This document shows positions 26,523-35,947 of a DNA stretch of 64,000 nucleotides, piece by piece. Source of the DNA: Aquimarina sp. Aq107 (lineage in GTDB: Bacteria; Bacteroidota; Bacteroidia; Flavobacteriales; Flavobacteriaceae); the NCBI RefSeq assembly GCF_943733665.1, contig NZ_OX030782.1, positions 2,444,501 through 2,508,500 of the forward strand, in the 5' to 3' direction. Position numbers and translations under genes: made by a program. The notes beneath the pieces are model-generated. The model did no database searches, had not been told where the DNA came from, and saw only the letters and a program-made list of their open reading frames with translations. How positions within the stretch are numbered: the stretch's first letter is position 1; each line of letters begins with the position of its first letter.

Positions 26523-27641
26523 ATGATTACGATTAAAGAAATTACCTCTAAAGCAGATTTAACTACATTTGTTAAGTTTCCTTTTGAATTATATAAAGAC
26601 TCTCCCTATTACGTTCCTTCTATTATTAAAGAAGAGTTAGATGTAATGAATCCGGCTAAAAATCCTGTTTTTAAAAATGCCGTAGCTAAATATTTTCTTG
26701 CATATAAAAACAATAAAATTGTTGGAAGAATAGCGGCAATTATCAATTGGATTGAAGTAAAAGAACAACAAAAGCCAAAAATCCGTTTCGGATGGTTCGA
26801 TGTCATAGATGATCTTGAAGTTACCAAAGCTCTTCTCGAAAAAGTTGTTGATTTTGGTAAACAAAATTCTTTAGAATATATGGAAGGACCTGTTGGCTTT
26901 TCAAATATGGATAAAGCCGGTATTTTAATAAAAGGATTTGAAGAACTTAATACTATGATTACTTGGTACAATTATCCATATTACCAAAAACATATGGAAC
27001 AATTAGGTTTCGAAGATGCTGCAACTTGGGTAGAATATAAAATAAAAGTGCCTACAGAAACTAAAGATAAAGTAATCAAGTTCGCTAAAATAATCAAAGA
27101 ACGTTACCAACTTCAATTACTTAAGTTCAAAAAAAGCAAAGAACTTTTAAAATATGCTGATGATATGTTTGATTTACTTAATAAAACATATAGCAGTTTA
27201 CAAACATTTGTACCGATACAACAGTATCAGATTGAAATGTACAAGAAAAAATACTTACCCTATTTAAATCCTGAGTATATTACTTGTATTGCTGATAAAA
27301 ATGGAAAATTAATTGCTTTTTCTATTGTTATGCCTTCTTTTTCCAAAGCATTAAAAAAAATGAATGGTAAAATTTATCCTTTAAAATTTTTACATATTCT
27401 TAAAGCACAAAGAAGAAATGACACTGCAGCTTTCTATCTTATAGGAGTGGATCCCGAATACCAAAACAAAGGAGTTACCGCTCTTATATTCAAAGAAATG
27501 AACGAAACATTTATTCGTAATGGTATAGAAATGGTAGAAACAAATCCAGAATTAGAAGAGAATAAAGCTATACAGGCTTTATGGAATGATTATGAGCATG
27601 AGCAACACAAAATGCGTAGAACTTACAGAAAGAATCTATAG
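26523..27641 (+). CDS. GNAT-fold N-acyltransferase-like protein
   Basis: This 372-residue cytosolic protein opens with FVKFPFELYKDSPYYVPSI and has GNAT-fold strands at NKIVGRIAAIINW (about 59-71). A central GWFDVIDDLEVTKALLEKVV and GPVGFSNMDKAGILIKGF follow. The C-terminal acetyl-CoA-type motif is FYLIGVDPEYQNKGVTALIF (about 302-321). It has sometimes been labelled 'GTP cyclohydrolase' in this phylum, which the sequence does not support. Related large GNAT proteins include the Caulobacter-type bacterial ceramide synthase, as I recall. Its position near CapB/CapA-like genes suggests N-acylation of the sulfonolipid base (inference). Confidence 0.75.
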   Translation: MITIKEITSKADLTTFVKFPFELYKDSPYYVPSIIKEELDVMNPAKNPVFKNAVAKYFLAYKNNKIVGRIAAIINWIEVKEQQKPKIRFGWFDVIDDLEVTKALLEKVVDFGKQNSLEYMEGPVGFSNMDKAGILIKGFEELNTMITWYNYPYYQKHMEQLGFEDAATWVEYKIKVPTETKDKVIKFAKIIKERYQLQLLKFKKSKELLKYADDMFDLLNKTYSSLQTFVPIQQYQIEMYKKKYLPYLNPEYITCIADKNGKLIAFSIVMPSFSKALKKMNGKIYPLKFLHILKAQRRNDTAAFYLIGVDPEYQNKGVTALIFKEMNETFIRNGIEMVETNPELEENKAIQALWNDYEHEQHKMRRTYRKNL

Positions 27642-27764
27642 ATAAAACAGGCCTAAAATTATATTAAATCTTTTTTAGCAAATTTTTAATATAAAAAAAC
27701 TATTATTTCCCCGATATACTATTATTTTTAGACTACTAATTTTTACTCTAAAAACCATAACATT

Positions 27765-27956
27765 ATGATCAAAAAGATTTTAAATTTACAAGGAGTTAGC
27801 GAACTTAAGAAACAAGAAAAACTATCTATTAACGGAGGAAGTAGTCCTTTTTGTAGTTTTGGACCATTGACATTAGATTGTTCTACAAATATCGATGGAC
27901 GATGTACCTGTGTTAATGGTAGATGCGTTAAAGGCCCTGAATATCATTGTAGATAA
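27765..27956 (+). CDS. Double-glycine leader peptide, Cys-rich (RiPP/bacteriocin-like)
   Basis: This 63-residue precursor starts MIKKILNLQGVSELKKQE and has a double-glycine leader ending KLSINGG at residue 25. That is the arrangement of Bacteroidota bacteriocin-type peptides exported by C39-peptidase ABC transporters. The core of about 38 residues (from SSPFCSFGP to PEYHCR) holds six cysteines, suited to three disulfides or thioether modification. No C39 transporter, lanthionine synthetase or radical-SAM gene is in the window, so maturation must be encoded elsewhere. It has its own strong terminator and appears monocistronic. Confidence 0.75.
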   Translation: MIKKILNLQGVSELKKQEKLSINGGSSPFCSFGPLTLDCSTNIDGRCTCVNGRCVKGPEYHCR

Positions 27957-27961
27957 ATAAT

Positions 27962-28000
27962 AAAAAAAACAGCTACTTTTTTAAAGTAGCTGTTTTTTTT
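27962..28000. terminator. Bidirectional terminator
   Basis: Stem AACAGCTACTTT with AAAGTAGCTGTT around TTTT, flanked by A8 and T8, between the peptide gene and the convergent CapB-like gene. Confidence 0.9.
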
Positions 28001-28019
28001 ATTCTATTTAAACTATCTT

Positions 28020-29279
28020 TTATTCTCCCATCGCTTCTGCTAGGGCCGCTGACATCTTTTTATAAGTACCATTTTCTAACGTTTCTCTTATTGCAGAAAA
28101 AGCATTTAATGTATCTTCAATATCCTGCATAGTATGAGAAGCCGTAGGAATCAATCTTAATAAAATCATTCCTTTGGGTATTACAGGGTATACAACTATC
28201 GAGCAAAAAATACCATGATTTTCTCTTAGATCTTTAACCAATGCCATTGCTTCAGGAATACTCCCTTTTAAATAAACAGGAGTAACACAGCTCTGAGTTG
28301 TACCTAAATCAAAACCTCTATCACGCAAACCATTTTGTAAAGCGTTTACATTTTCCCAAAGTTTTGCTTTTAACTCTGGCATTGTACGTAACATATCCAA
28401 ACGTTTAAGTGCTCCTACAACTAATTGCATTTGTAAGGATTTTGCAAACATTTGAGAACGTAAATTATACTTAAGATAATCAATAATCTCTTGATCAGCA
28501 GCTATAAATGCTCCTGTACTAGCCATCGATTTCGCAAATGTAGCGAAGTAGACATCGATATCATCTTGTACTCCTTGCTCCTCACCTGTTCCAGCACCTG
28601 TAGCTCCAAGAGTACCAAAACCGTGAGCATCATCTACAAATAATCTGAAATTATATTTTTCCTTAAGTGCAACAATTTCTTTCAACCTTCCTTGCTCACC
28701 TCGCATACCAAAAACACCTTCAGAGATTAATAAAATTCCTCCTCCAGTTTTTTGAGCCATTCTTGTAGCTCTCATTAAATTTTTCTCTATGCTCTCAATA
28801 TCATTATGTCTATAAGTATATCGTTGTCCTTGGTGTAATCTAACACCGTCAATAATACATGCGTGAGCATCAACATCATATACTATAATATCATCTTTAC
28901 TTACCAATGCATCTATAGTAGATACCATTCCTTGATATCCAAAATTCAACAAATAAGCAGCTTCTTTATCCACAAATTGAGCTAATTCATTTTGTAATTG
29001 CTCATGCAAATCTGTATGACCACTCATCATTCTAGCTCCCATTGGATATGCGGATCCATAAGCAGCTGCAGCTTCTGCATCAACCTTACGAACTTCTTCC
29101 ATATTAGCTAACCCCAAATAATCATTGATACTCCAGGTAACTACTTCTCTACCCTGAAACTTCATTCTATTTGATATAGGCCCTTCTAACTTAGGAAAAA
29201 CAAAATATCCTTCTGCCTGATCTGCCCATTTTCCTAAAGGTCCTTTGTCTTCGTATATTTTATCAAATAAATCTCTCAT
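28020..29279 (-). CDS. Alpha-oxoamine synthase family enzyme, probable cysteate acyltransferase (CapB-like)
   Basis: This 419-residue PLP enzyme of the alpha-oxoamine synthase family (AONS, KBL, serine palmitoyltransferase) condenses an amino acid with an acyl thioester. Visible are the substrate/PLP motifs LLNFGYQGMVSTIDAL, ISEGVFGMRGEQGRL, LFVDDAHGFGTLGATGAGT (aspartate and histidine) and the PLP-lysine in FATFAKSMASTGAF (about residue 241). Bacteroidota use this family for sphingolipid (serine) or sulfonolipid (cysteate) bases. The cysteate synthase-like gene directly upstream favours the sulfonolipid role (3-ketocapnine formation). Cytosolic, with its own -7-like box (TATTTTCG, minus strand 29310-29317). 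Confidence 0.8.
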   Translation of the reverse strand: MRDLFDKIYEDKGPLGKWADQAEGYFVFPKLEGPISNRMKFQGREVVTWSINDYLGLANMEEVRKVDAEAAAAYGSAYPMGARMMSGHTDLHEQLQNELAQFVDKEAAYLLNFGYQGMVSTIDALVSKDDIIVYDVDAHACIIDGVRLHQGQRYTYRHNDIESIEKNLMRATRMAQKTGGGILLISEGVFGMRGEQGRLKEIVALKEKYNFRLFVDDAHGFGTLGATGAGTGEEQGVQDDIDVYFATFAKSMASTGAFIAADQEIIDYLKYNLRSQMFAKSLQMQLVVGALKRLDMLRTMPELKAKLWENVNALQNGLRDRGFDLGTTQSCVTPVYLKGSIPEAMALVKDLRENHGIFCSIVVYPVIPKGMILLRLIPTASHTMQDIEDTLNAFSAIRETLENGTYKKMSAALAEAMGE

Positions 29280-29374
29280 CTACCGCTAATTTGATTTCTT
29301 TAAGTTTGCGAAAATACAGAAAATTGATGTGATTGCATAATTATATTCTAAATCACCACCTCTACCTATTTTTT

Positions 29375-29407
29375 CACAAAAAAAGCATCTGTAAAATATC
29401 AGATGCT
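29375..29407 (-). terminator. Terminator of the CapA-like gene
   Basis: Read on the minus strand, AGCATCTG, 8-nt loop, CAGATGCT and then T7, after the stop of the gene at 29430-30470. Confidence 0.85.
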
Positions 29408-29429
29408 CATATTTTTACATTAAATAATT

Positions 29430-30470
29430 TTACTTTATAAACTGAACTTTTTTAGCATCCTCTTCATGAACACTATCAAAAAATCCTTGTTCCGTCATCC
29501 ATTCATCACTAAAAACCTTGCTCATATAGCGAGATCCGTGATCGGGTAAAATAATAACTATATTACTATTTTCGTCAAATTCACCTTGTTCAGCTAATTG
29601 CTTAACTCCTTGAATAGCTGCTCCGCTGGTATACCCTAGAAACATTCCTTCTGTTTTCACCAATTCTCTTGCGGTATGTGCACTATCTTCGTCACTTACC
29701 TTTTCGAACTTATCTATAACATCAAAGTCTGTCGCAGTAGGTATTAGATTCTTACCTAAACCTTCAATTCGATAAGGGTAAATTTCTTCTTCATCAAACT
29801 CTCTAGTTTCGTGATATTTTTTTAATACCGAACCATAAGCATCGATACCAAGTACTCGAACTTCACTATTCTTCTCTTTCAAATATTTTGCAGTTCCAGA
29901 AATCGTCCCTCCAGTACCACAACAGGCCACAAAGTGGGTAATATTACCATTTGTTTGATTCCAAACTTCTGGTCCTGTTGAGTTATAATGAGCATCAATA
30001 TTCAGCTCATTAAAATATTGATTTATATAAACCGAACCTTGTATTTCCTCATGAAGCCTTTTGGCTACTTGATAATAAGATCTAGGGTCATCGGCGCTTA
30101 CATGTGCAGGACACACATATACCTTAGCTCCCATGTTTTTAAGCATGGCAATCTTATCTTTTGATGATTTTGAACTAACTGCAAGTATACATTCATAACC
30201 CTTAATTACACTTACCATCGCTAAACTAAAACCAGTATTACCACTAGTAGTCTCTATAATAGTATCTCCAGGTTTTAGAACACCTTTTTTTTCGGCTTCT
30301 TCTATAATATAAAGTGCTATTCTATCTTTAGTGGAATGTCCAGGATTAAAGGATTCTATTTTTGCATAGAAATTTCCTGGATAGCCTTTCATAATTCTGT
30401 TTAATTTTACAAGTGGAGTATCACCTATAAGCTCTAAAACATTATCATAAGCCTGTATATCTTCTCTCAT
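29430..30470 (-). CDS. Cysteine synthase-like PLP enzyme, probable cysteate synthase (CapA-like)
   Basis: This 346-residue fold-type II PLP enzyme has the PLP-lysine in [14 protein letters not shown] (about residue 47), the substrate loop [13 protein letters not shown] and the phosphate-binding [13 protein letters not shown]. It resembles cysteine synthase and cystathionine beta-synthase but is longer and differs at the lysine motif (GHSTKDR instead of GSVKDR). Adjacent to a CapB-like acyltransferase, it fits the Bacteroidota cysteate synthase that makes cysteate from O-phosphoserine and sulfite for sulfonolipids (family knowledge). Plain cysteine synthesis is the main alternative. It is transcribed separately from the 28020 gene by a terminator. 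Confidence 0.75.
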   Translation of the reverse strand: MREDIQAYDNVLELIGDTPLVKLNRIMKGYPGNFYAKIESFNPGHSTKDRIALYIIEEAEKKGVLKPGDTIIETTSGNTGFSLAMVSVIKGYECILAVSSKSSKDKIAMLKNMGAKVYVCPAHVSADDPRSYYQVAKRLHEEIQGSVYINQYFNELNIDAHYNSTGPEVWNQTNGNITHFVACCGTGGTISGTAKYLKEKNSEVRVLGIDAYGSVLKKYHETREFDEEEIYPYRIEGLGKNLIPTATDFDVIDKFEKVSDEDSAHTARELVKTEGMFLGYTSGAAIQGVKQLAEQGEFDENSNIVIILPDHGSRYMSKVFSDEWMTEQGFFDSVHEEDAKKVQFIK

Positions 30471-30561
30471 AAGGTTGTGTTTTAAACAGATTTATAGAAC
30501 TGAAAAAGGGGAGTCTAAAAACCGTCACAAAAACGCTACGAAGTTACGTTAATTTTTTTAA

Positions 30562-32697
30562 TTAATTCTTTATACCTTCTAAATCTAATAAAAATGCATA
30601 TTCTTCTGCAACTTCCTTCAGAGCTGCGAACCTTCCAGAAGCCCCTCCATGACCTGCTTCCATATTAGTATGTAATAATAGGAGATTCTTATCCGTTTTT
30701 AATTCTCTTAATTTAGCAACCCATTTAGCTGGTTCCCAATACTGAACCTGAGAATCATGTAAACCTGTAGTAACTAACATATTTGGATAATTCTGAGCTC
30801 TAACATTGTCATAAGGAGAATACGACTTCATGTAATCATAGTATTCTTTTTCATTTGGATTACCCCATTCATCATATTCACCGGTAGTTAAAGGAATAGT
30901 ATCATCTAACATAGTGGTTACTACATCAACAAAAGGTACCGCAGCAACTACTCCATTATATAATTCTGGAGCAATATTTACAATAACTCCCATTAATAAA
31001 CCTCCAGCGGAACCTCCCATAGCGTAAAGATGATTTACACTAGTATATTCTTCTGAAATCAAAAATTTAGAGCAATCAACAAAATCTGTAAATGTATTTT
31101 TCTTTTTAAAAAGTTTTCCTTCTTCGTACCAAGAACGCCCTAGATATTCTCCTCCTCTTATATGAGAAATGGCATAAATAAACCCTCTATCTAACAAACT
31201 TAATCGAACACTTGAAAAATATGGATCAATAGTAGAACCATAAGATCCATAAGCATATTGCAGCAAAGGATTTGTTCCATCTTTTTTAATTCCTTTTTTA
31301 TAGACTAAGGATATCGGTATTTTTGTACCATCCATAGCAGTAGCCCATACCCTTTCTGATACATAATTATTTTTATCAAACTTACCCCCTAAAACTTCTT
31401 GTTCCTTTTTGACCTCTTTTTCTTTAGATTCCATATCAAAATCAATAACCGAATTTGGAGTCGTTAAAGAATTATATGCATATCTAAGAACTTTAGTATC
31501 GAAATCTACATTTGTACTTACATAGGATGTGTAAGTTTCATTATCAAAGGGAAGATAATAATCTTCTGTACCATCCCATCTTTTGATATTAATTTTATTC
31601 AAACCATTAGTCCTCTCACTTATAACAAGATATTCTTTAAAAATATCAACATCTTCTAATAAAACATCCTTACGATGAGGAATAAGGTCAATCCAATTTT
31701 CTTTTAAGGTATTCTTTTCAGAAACCTTCATTAATTTAAAGTTCTTAGCTTCATCCGCATTTGTCAATACATAAAAATCTCCGCTGTAATGAGCGATACC
31801 ATATTCTAAACCTCTAATTCTAGGTTGAAAAACTACAAAGTCTCCAGTTGGATCATCAGCTTTTAAAATATGATATTCTGATGTTAATGTGCTACTAGAT
31901 CCAATTACTATATACTGTTTAGATTTTGTTTTATAAACAAATGTATTAAAGGTATCATCTTTCTCTTCGTATACTTCTACATCTTCTGATGAATTTGTAC
32001 CAAGATTATGTCTAAAAATTTTATGCGATCTTAAAGTTGCTTCATCTTTCTTAGTGTAAAACAATGTCTTGCTATCTGCAGCCCAAGTACTTCCACCAGA
32101 AGTTGTTTCAATTGTTTCTGGATATATCTCACCAGTTACTAAATTTTTGATACGAATCGTATACTTTCTTCTACTTAAAGTATCAGTACCAAAAGCAATT
32201 AATGTATTGTCTGGACTTACATTTAAGCCAACCATTTTAAAATAAGTGTATCCTTTTGCCTCTTCATTGCAATCAAACAATATTTCCTCTTTCGCTTCTA
32301 AGGTATTTTTTTTTCTAGAGTAAATAGGATAATCCTTTCCTGTTTCATATCTAGTAATATACCAATATCCATTCAATTTATATGGTACTGATGCATCATC
32401 TTCTTTAATACGTGCTTTCATTTCTTCAAAAAGACTTTTTTGAAAGTCTTTTGTATGTCCCATCACTCTATCATTATAATCATTCTCACGTTCTAAATAA
32501 TCGATTACTTCTGGATTTTCCTTATCGTTAAGCCAAAAGTAATTATCAATACGAATATCTCCATGTTTTTCGAGATGTGTAGCTTTTATATCTGCACTTG
32601 GGTGTTGAACTTCTATCTCCAAAGTATTTAATTTATTATAGTTACGCAAAGTTGCAAAAGTAATCGTTAGTAACAATATAATTCTTAGAGTTTTCAC
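30562..32697 (-). CDS. S9 family prolyl oligopeptidase (oligopeptidase B-like)
   Basis: This 711-residue serine peptidase has an N-terminal beta-propeller (about 40-420) and an alpha/beta-hydrolase domain. The nucleophile is in YAMGGSAGGLLMG (about residue 560), the aspartate in GLHDSQVQYWEPAKW (about 645) and the histidine in EAGHGGASGRF (about 682). The pattern HLEKHGDIRIDNYFWLNDKENPEV is typical of PtrB/S9A. A hydrophobic N-terminus (MKTLRIILLLTITFATL) suggests export to the periplasm, but there is no clear cleavage site. It cleaves short peptides, probably after basic residues or proline. Confidence 0.93.
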   Translation of the reverse strand: MKTLRIILLLTITFATLRNYNKLNTLEIEVQHPSADIKATHLEKHGDIRIDNYFWLNDKENPEVIDYLERENDYNDRVMGHTKDFQKSLFEEMKARIKEDDASVPYKLNGYWYITRYETGKDYPIYSRKKNTLEAKEEILFDCNEEAKGYTYFKMVGLNVSPDNTLIAFGTDTLSRRKYTIRIKNLVTGEIYPETIETTSGGSTWAADSKTLFYTKKDEATLRSHKIFRHNLGTNSSEDVEVYEEKDDTFNTFVYKTKSKQYIVIGSSSTLTSEYHILKADDPTGDFVVFQPRIRGLEYGIAHYSGDFYVLTNADEAKNFKLMKVSEKNTLKENWIDLIPHRKDVLLEDVDIFKEYLVISERTNGLNKINIKRWDGTEDYYLPFDNETYTSYVSTNVDFDTKVLRYAYNSLTTPNSVIDFDMESKEKEVKKEQEVLGGKFDKNNYVSERVWATAMDGTKIPISLVYKKGIKKDGTNPLLQYAYGSYGSTIDPYFSSVRLSLLDRGFIYAISHIRGGEYLGRSWYEEGKLFKKKNTFTDFVDCSKFLISEEYTSVNHLYAMGGSAGGLLMGVIVNIAPELYNGVVAAVPFVDVVTTMLDDTIPLTTGEYDEWGNPNEKEYYDYMKSYSPYDNVRAQNYPNMLVTTGLHDSQVQYWEPAKWVAKLRELKTDKNLLLLHTNMEAGHGGASGRFAALKEVAEEYAFLLDLEGIKN

Positions 32698-32730
32698 AAT
32701 AATCTCTTAGTTTATTAACAGTTAAAACAG

Positions 32731-32738
32731 TAATTTTG
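32731..32738 (+). promoter_or_regulatory. TAnnTTTG -7 box of ybaB
   Basis: TAATTTTG is 28 bases before the ybaB ATG. Confidence 0.5.
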
Positions 32739-32766
32739 TTCTTAATAAATCATTAAAAAAATACCA

Positions 32767-33090
32767 ATGTTTGGAGATATGATGGGAATGATGGGTAAAT
32801 TAAAAGAAACCCAGAAAAAAGTAGAAGAAACAAAAAAAAGACTAGACACTGTTTTAGTAGATGAGAACAGTGCTGATGATCTACTTAAAGTTACAATAAC
32901 TGCTAACAGAGAAATCAAAAACGTTTCTATTGCCGACGAACTACTAAATGATAAAGAACAGCTAGAAGACTATTTAATTCTCACATTAAATAAAGCCATT
33001 GCTAAGGCGACTGCTGTAAATGAAGCTGAATTAGCAGCAGTAGCAAAAGAAGGAATGCCTGATATTCCTGGTCTGGATATGTTTAAATAA
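32767..33090 (+). CDS. YbaB/EbfC family nucleoid-associated protein
   Basis: This 107-residue protein begins [29 protein letters not shown], followed by a beta region ([19 protein letters not shown]) and a C-terminal helix, the full YbaB/EbfC fold. It binds DNA as a dimer without a strict sequence and is often tied to recombination (recR neighbours elsewhere). Here recR is not adjacent. Cytosolic, monocistronic. Confidence 0.93.
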   Translation: MFGDMMGMMGKLKETQKKVEETKKRLDTVLVDENSADDLLKVTITANREIKNVSIADELLNDKEQLEDYLILTLNKAIAKATAVNEAELAAVAKEGMPDIPGLDMFK

Positions 33091-33096
33091 AATATA

Positions 33097-33145
33097 ATAA
33101 GCATAAAAAAAGGAAGCAAATTGCTTCCTTTTTTTATGCTTATTA
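33097..33145. terminator. Bidirectional terminator, long perfect inverted repeat
   Basis: A perfect 24-bp inverted repeat around a single A, built on the core AAAGGAAGCAA/TTGCTTCCTTT with A7 and T7 inside the arms, between ybaB and the OmpA gene. Confidence 0.9.
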
Positions 33146-33157
33146 ATAAAGAACCTA

Positions 33158-34261
33158 TTAGTTATTAATTAATCTAAACTCAGTTCTACGGTTAGCTGCA
33201 TGCTGACGCTCCGTACAAGAAACTCCATCTGCACATCTATTTTTCAGTCTGTTTTCTCCATAACCATTAGCTACTAAACGACTTCCATTTATTCCTTTAG
33301 ATAATAAATAAGTAACTACGGCCTGTGCTCTTCTTTCAGAAAGACTCTTATTACTTGATTTAGAACCTCTAGCATCTGTATGGGAAGCGATTTCCATTTT
33401 AGCTCCAGGGTTATTGGCTAATACCGGCATTAACCTAGTATCAATAATACTCTTAGCTTGAGAAGTTAAAGTAGCACTACCAAGATTCCAATTAATTGGT
33501 AATGCAGAATACTCAACTAAAGAACACTCTACTTCTTTCCAAGTAGTCAATCCTCCTTTTTGTGTTAATACTTCTTTACTTACTGATTTAAATGTAGCAG
33601 GAACTACAACTTCTTCAGAATATGCATCTTTAACCATTACAGTTTTAGTTATCGTAGCATACTCTGCAGGTATAACTTCTTCTATTGTTCTAGCTGGCTC
33701 AGAAACTACTCTTTTTGTATATGAACTAGATTTTTCAGCTATAGCACTGCTGGTAGTACTTGCATCACTACTCAATGTTTTGATTGGCACTGTAGTAAAT
33801 TCTGCAGGATATCCTTTATAACACCAGTAACGACAGTCATCTGGATTACTTGATGCGCAATCAGGTGCTGGAGATCCAAGTTCCCATTGAGCATACGCTG
33901 GCTTAATTTCTACCGTTTCTGCTCCTGTTCCGAATTTAGCAGGAATTACTTTTAGAGCAGATGCTTTTTGCTTTTTGATAAAAGTTACTGTTTCTGTTTT
34001 ATATTTTGCAGGTATTACAGTTAACTTCTTTGATTCTTCTTTAACTAATACTTTTTCAGTTACTGTCTCAAAAGTAGCAGGATAAGTTTTTAGCTTTCTA
34101 TACTCTGGTGTAATTTGAACTTGTACATTCTGATTTTCGTAAACATCAGGTGTCGTACAACGCACATAGCACTTTCCTGGTTCAGGATTAGCAGGCAAAT
34201 CTTGAGCCTGAGCAGAAATTCCAGCAATTGCAAGAAGTACTAATAAAAAACGATTTTTCAT
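33158..34261 (-). CDS. OmpA-family outer-membrane/peptidoglycan-binding protein with PA-repeats
   Basis: This 367-residue protein has a signal peptide (MKNRFLLVLLAIAGISAQAQ). Residues 20-245 contain several imperfect repeats of the form P-A-x-Y/F-x-T-V-x-K-x-V (YPATFETVTEKVLVKEES, IPAKYKTETVTFIK, IPAEYATITKTVMVKD, VPATFKSVSKEV). The OmpA C-terminal domain spans about 255-367, with the peptidoglycan-binding pattern SHTDARGSKSSNKSLSERRA and ending NRRTEFRLI. It would tether the outer membrane to the wall; the repeat region is presumably periplasmic or surface. Four to six cysteines are present in the N-terminal half and before the tail. Confidence 0.88.
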   Translation of the reverse strand: MKNRFLLVLLAIAGISAQAQDLPANPEPGKCYVRCTTPDVYENQNVQVQITPEYRKLKTYPATFETVTEKVLVKEESKKLTVIPAKYKTETVTFIKKQKASALKVIPAKFGTGAETVEIKPAYAQWELGSPAPDCASSNPDDCRYWCYKGYPAEFTTVPIKTLSSDASTTSSAIAEKSSSYTKRVVSEPARTIEEVIPAEYATITKTVMVKDAYSEEVVVPATFKSVSKEVLTQKGGLTTWKEVECSLVEYSALPINWNLGSATLTSQAKSIIDTRLMPVLANNPGAKMEIASHTDARGSKSSNKSLSERRAQAVVTYLLSKGINGSRLVANGYGENRLKNRCADGVSCTERQHAANRRTEFRLINN

Positions 34262-34498
34262 GTTTTGATGATTTAGTGGTTATTATTATGTTACACTTAA
34301 AGTTACGAAATTATACATATCAAAAGGAAATGTTAAAATGATCATTTAGAAAAACTATCCGTTTTTCGACGTACTGTTTTTTTTCTCGATAAAAGGCTTA
34401 AAAAAAACATATTTGAGTTTTAATCTATTTTTCTTTCTGCGTATTATTCTATATTTTTATCAAAATCATTCTAATATTCTTTAAAAAAACTCGACAAT

Positions 34499-34819
34499 AT
34501 GTTTGAACTCAAAAATAAAGAGGGAAATAGTTACCATTTTACTTTAAAAGCTAAAAATGGACAGGTAATTTTAAGTAGTGAGGTTTACAATAGTAAAGCT
34601 GCTGCTGTAAATGGAATCGCATCCGTACAAAAAAATGCTGCTGAAGATGGTAGATATGAAAGAAAAACTGCTAAAGACGGTAGGTTCTTTTTTAATCTTA
34701 AAGCAACGAATGGTCAGGTTATAGGAAGTAGCCAGATGTATTCTTCTGAATCTGGAATGGAAAATGGTATCAATTCAGTAAAAGAAAATGCTCCGGGAGC
34801 TGATACTAAAGAGGTATAA
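34499..34819 (+). CDS. YegP family (DUF1508) protein with two tandem repeats
   Basis: This 106-residue protein is made of two DUF1508 units: F-x-L-K-N/D-G-x-Y-x-F-x-L-K-A-x-N-G-Q-V appears at FHFTLKAKNGQVI-like residues 14-24 and FFFNLKATNGQVI at residues 63-75. Each is followed by SS-x-x-Y-x-S and a helix (VNGIASVQKNA, ENGINSVKENA). YegP-type proteins are small cytosolic proteins of unclear function, often stress-linked. Ends at a strong terminator. Confidence 0.9.
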   Translation: MFELKNKEGNSYHFTLKAKNGQVILSSEVYNSKAAAVNGIASVQKNAAEDGRYERKTAKDGRFFFNLKATNGQVIGSSQMYSSESGMENGINSVKENAPGADTKEV

Positions 34820-34835
34820 ATTTTACTAAACTAGC

Positions 34836-34880
34836 ATAACAAAAAAAAACCGTTCATAATTCTGAACGGTTTTTTTGTTA
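34836..34880. terminator. Bidirectional terminator
   Basis: AACCGTTCA, loop TAATTC, TGAACGGTT, flanked by A9 and T7, between yegP and the convergent threonine aldolase gene. Confidence 0.88.
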
Positions 34881-34882
34881 CC

Positions 34883-35896
34883 CTATATAGTTTTTAATTG
34901 TTCTAAAAAGTACTCATGCATTTTCTGCGTATAGTCTAAATGAGTAACAAATCTTAATTTACCCTGACCCATTCCATAGAAATGAATATTTTTTGATTCC
35001 ATTTTTGTAATAAAATCCTCTTCATTTCCATCAATAGTAAATATAATAATATTGGTGTCTATCGGTTCTACGTTAGTTACAAAAGGCAGTTTTTCTAAAA
35101 CTTTACCAATCTCTTGAGCTTTTTTATGATCTTCTTGTAAACGATCTATATGATTATTAATAGCATATAATCCGGCAGCTGCCATATATCCAATTTGACG
35201 CATACCACCACCCAAAACTTTTCTAATCCTAATTGCTTTTTGCATGATTTCTTCATTACCAATCAACACAGATCCCATGGGAGCACCAAGCCCTTTACTT
35301 AAACATACTGAAATAGTATCAAACAATTGCCCATATTCCTTTGGATTTTCTCTTTTAGCCACCAAAGCATTCCATAACCTTGCTCCATCTAAATGATAGC
35401 CCAAATTATGATCATCACAAATCTTTTTTATTTTTTTTATTTCTTCAAAATTATAACAAGCTCCTCCACCTTTATTAGTAGTATTCTCTAAACACACTAA
35501 ACTGGTTAAAGGGCTGTGATAAAAATCTGGTGGATTAATTGATTCTAAAACCTGATTAGCAGTAATCATACCTCTATGCCCATCAATTAACTTACAAGAA
35601 ACTCCACTATTGAAAGACACTCCTCCTCCTTCATAATTATATACGTGCGCATACTTATCAGCGATTAACTGTTCTCCCGGTTGCGTATGCATTTTAATTG
35701 CTGCTTGGTTAGCCATACTTCCTGTGGGAAAAAACAGCGCATTGTCCATACCAAACATTGTTGCTATTCTTTCTTCTAAAGCATTAACAGTTGGATCTTC
35801 TTTATATACATCATCACCAACCTCGGCTTTCATCATTTCATTAAGCATTTCTGGAGTCGGTTTAGTGACTGTATCACTTCTAAGATCTATTATCAT
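34883..35896 (-). CDS. ltaE: Low-specificity L-threonine aldolase
   Basis: This 337-residue fold-type I PLP enzyme begins MIIDLRSDTVTKPTPEML, the diagnostic start of threonine aldolases. It cleaves L-threonine or allo-threonine to glycine and acetaldehyde. The PLP-lysine is in SVCLSKGLGAPMGSVLIG (about residue 203), and NTTNKGGGACY and YHLDGARLWNA are family motifs. Cytosolic. It follows the metalloprotease gene (52 bases after its start region) but runs separately. Confidence 0.93.
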   Translation of the reverse strand: MIIDLRSDTVTKPTPEMLNEMMKAEVGDDVYKEDPTVNALEERIATMFGMDNALFFPTGSMANQAAIKMHTQPGEQLIADKYAHVYNYEGGGVSFNSGVSCKLIDGHRGMITANQVLESINPPDFYHSPLTSLVCLENTTNKGGGACYNFEEIKKIKKICDDHNLGYHLDGARLWNALVAKRENPKEYGQLFDTISVCLSKGLGAPMGSVLIGNEEIMQKAIRIRKVLGGGMRQIGYMAAAGLYAINNHIDRLQEDHKKAQEIGKVLEKLPFVTNVEPIDTNIIIFTIDGNEEDFITKMESKNIHFYGMGQGKLRFVTHLDYTQKMHEYFLEQLKTI

Positions 35897-35947
35897 GTAC
35901 TACTATAATTATTAATTATTTATTCTTTATTCTTTAACACCTTTTTT

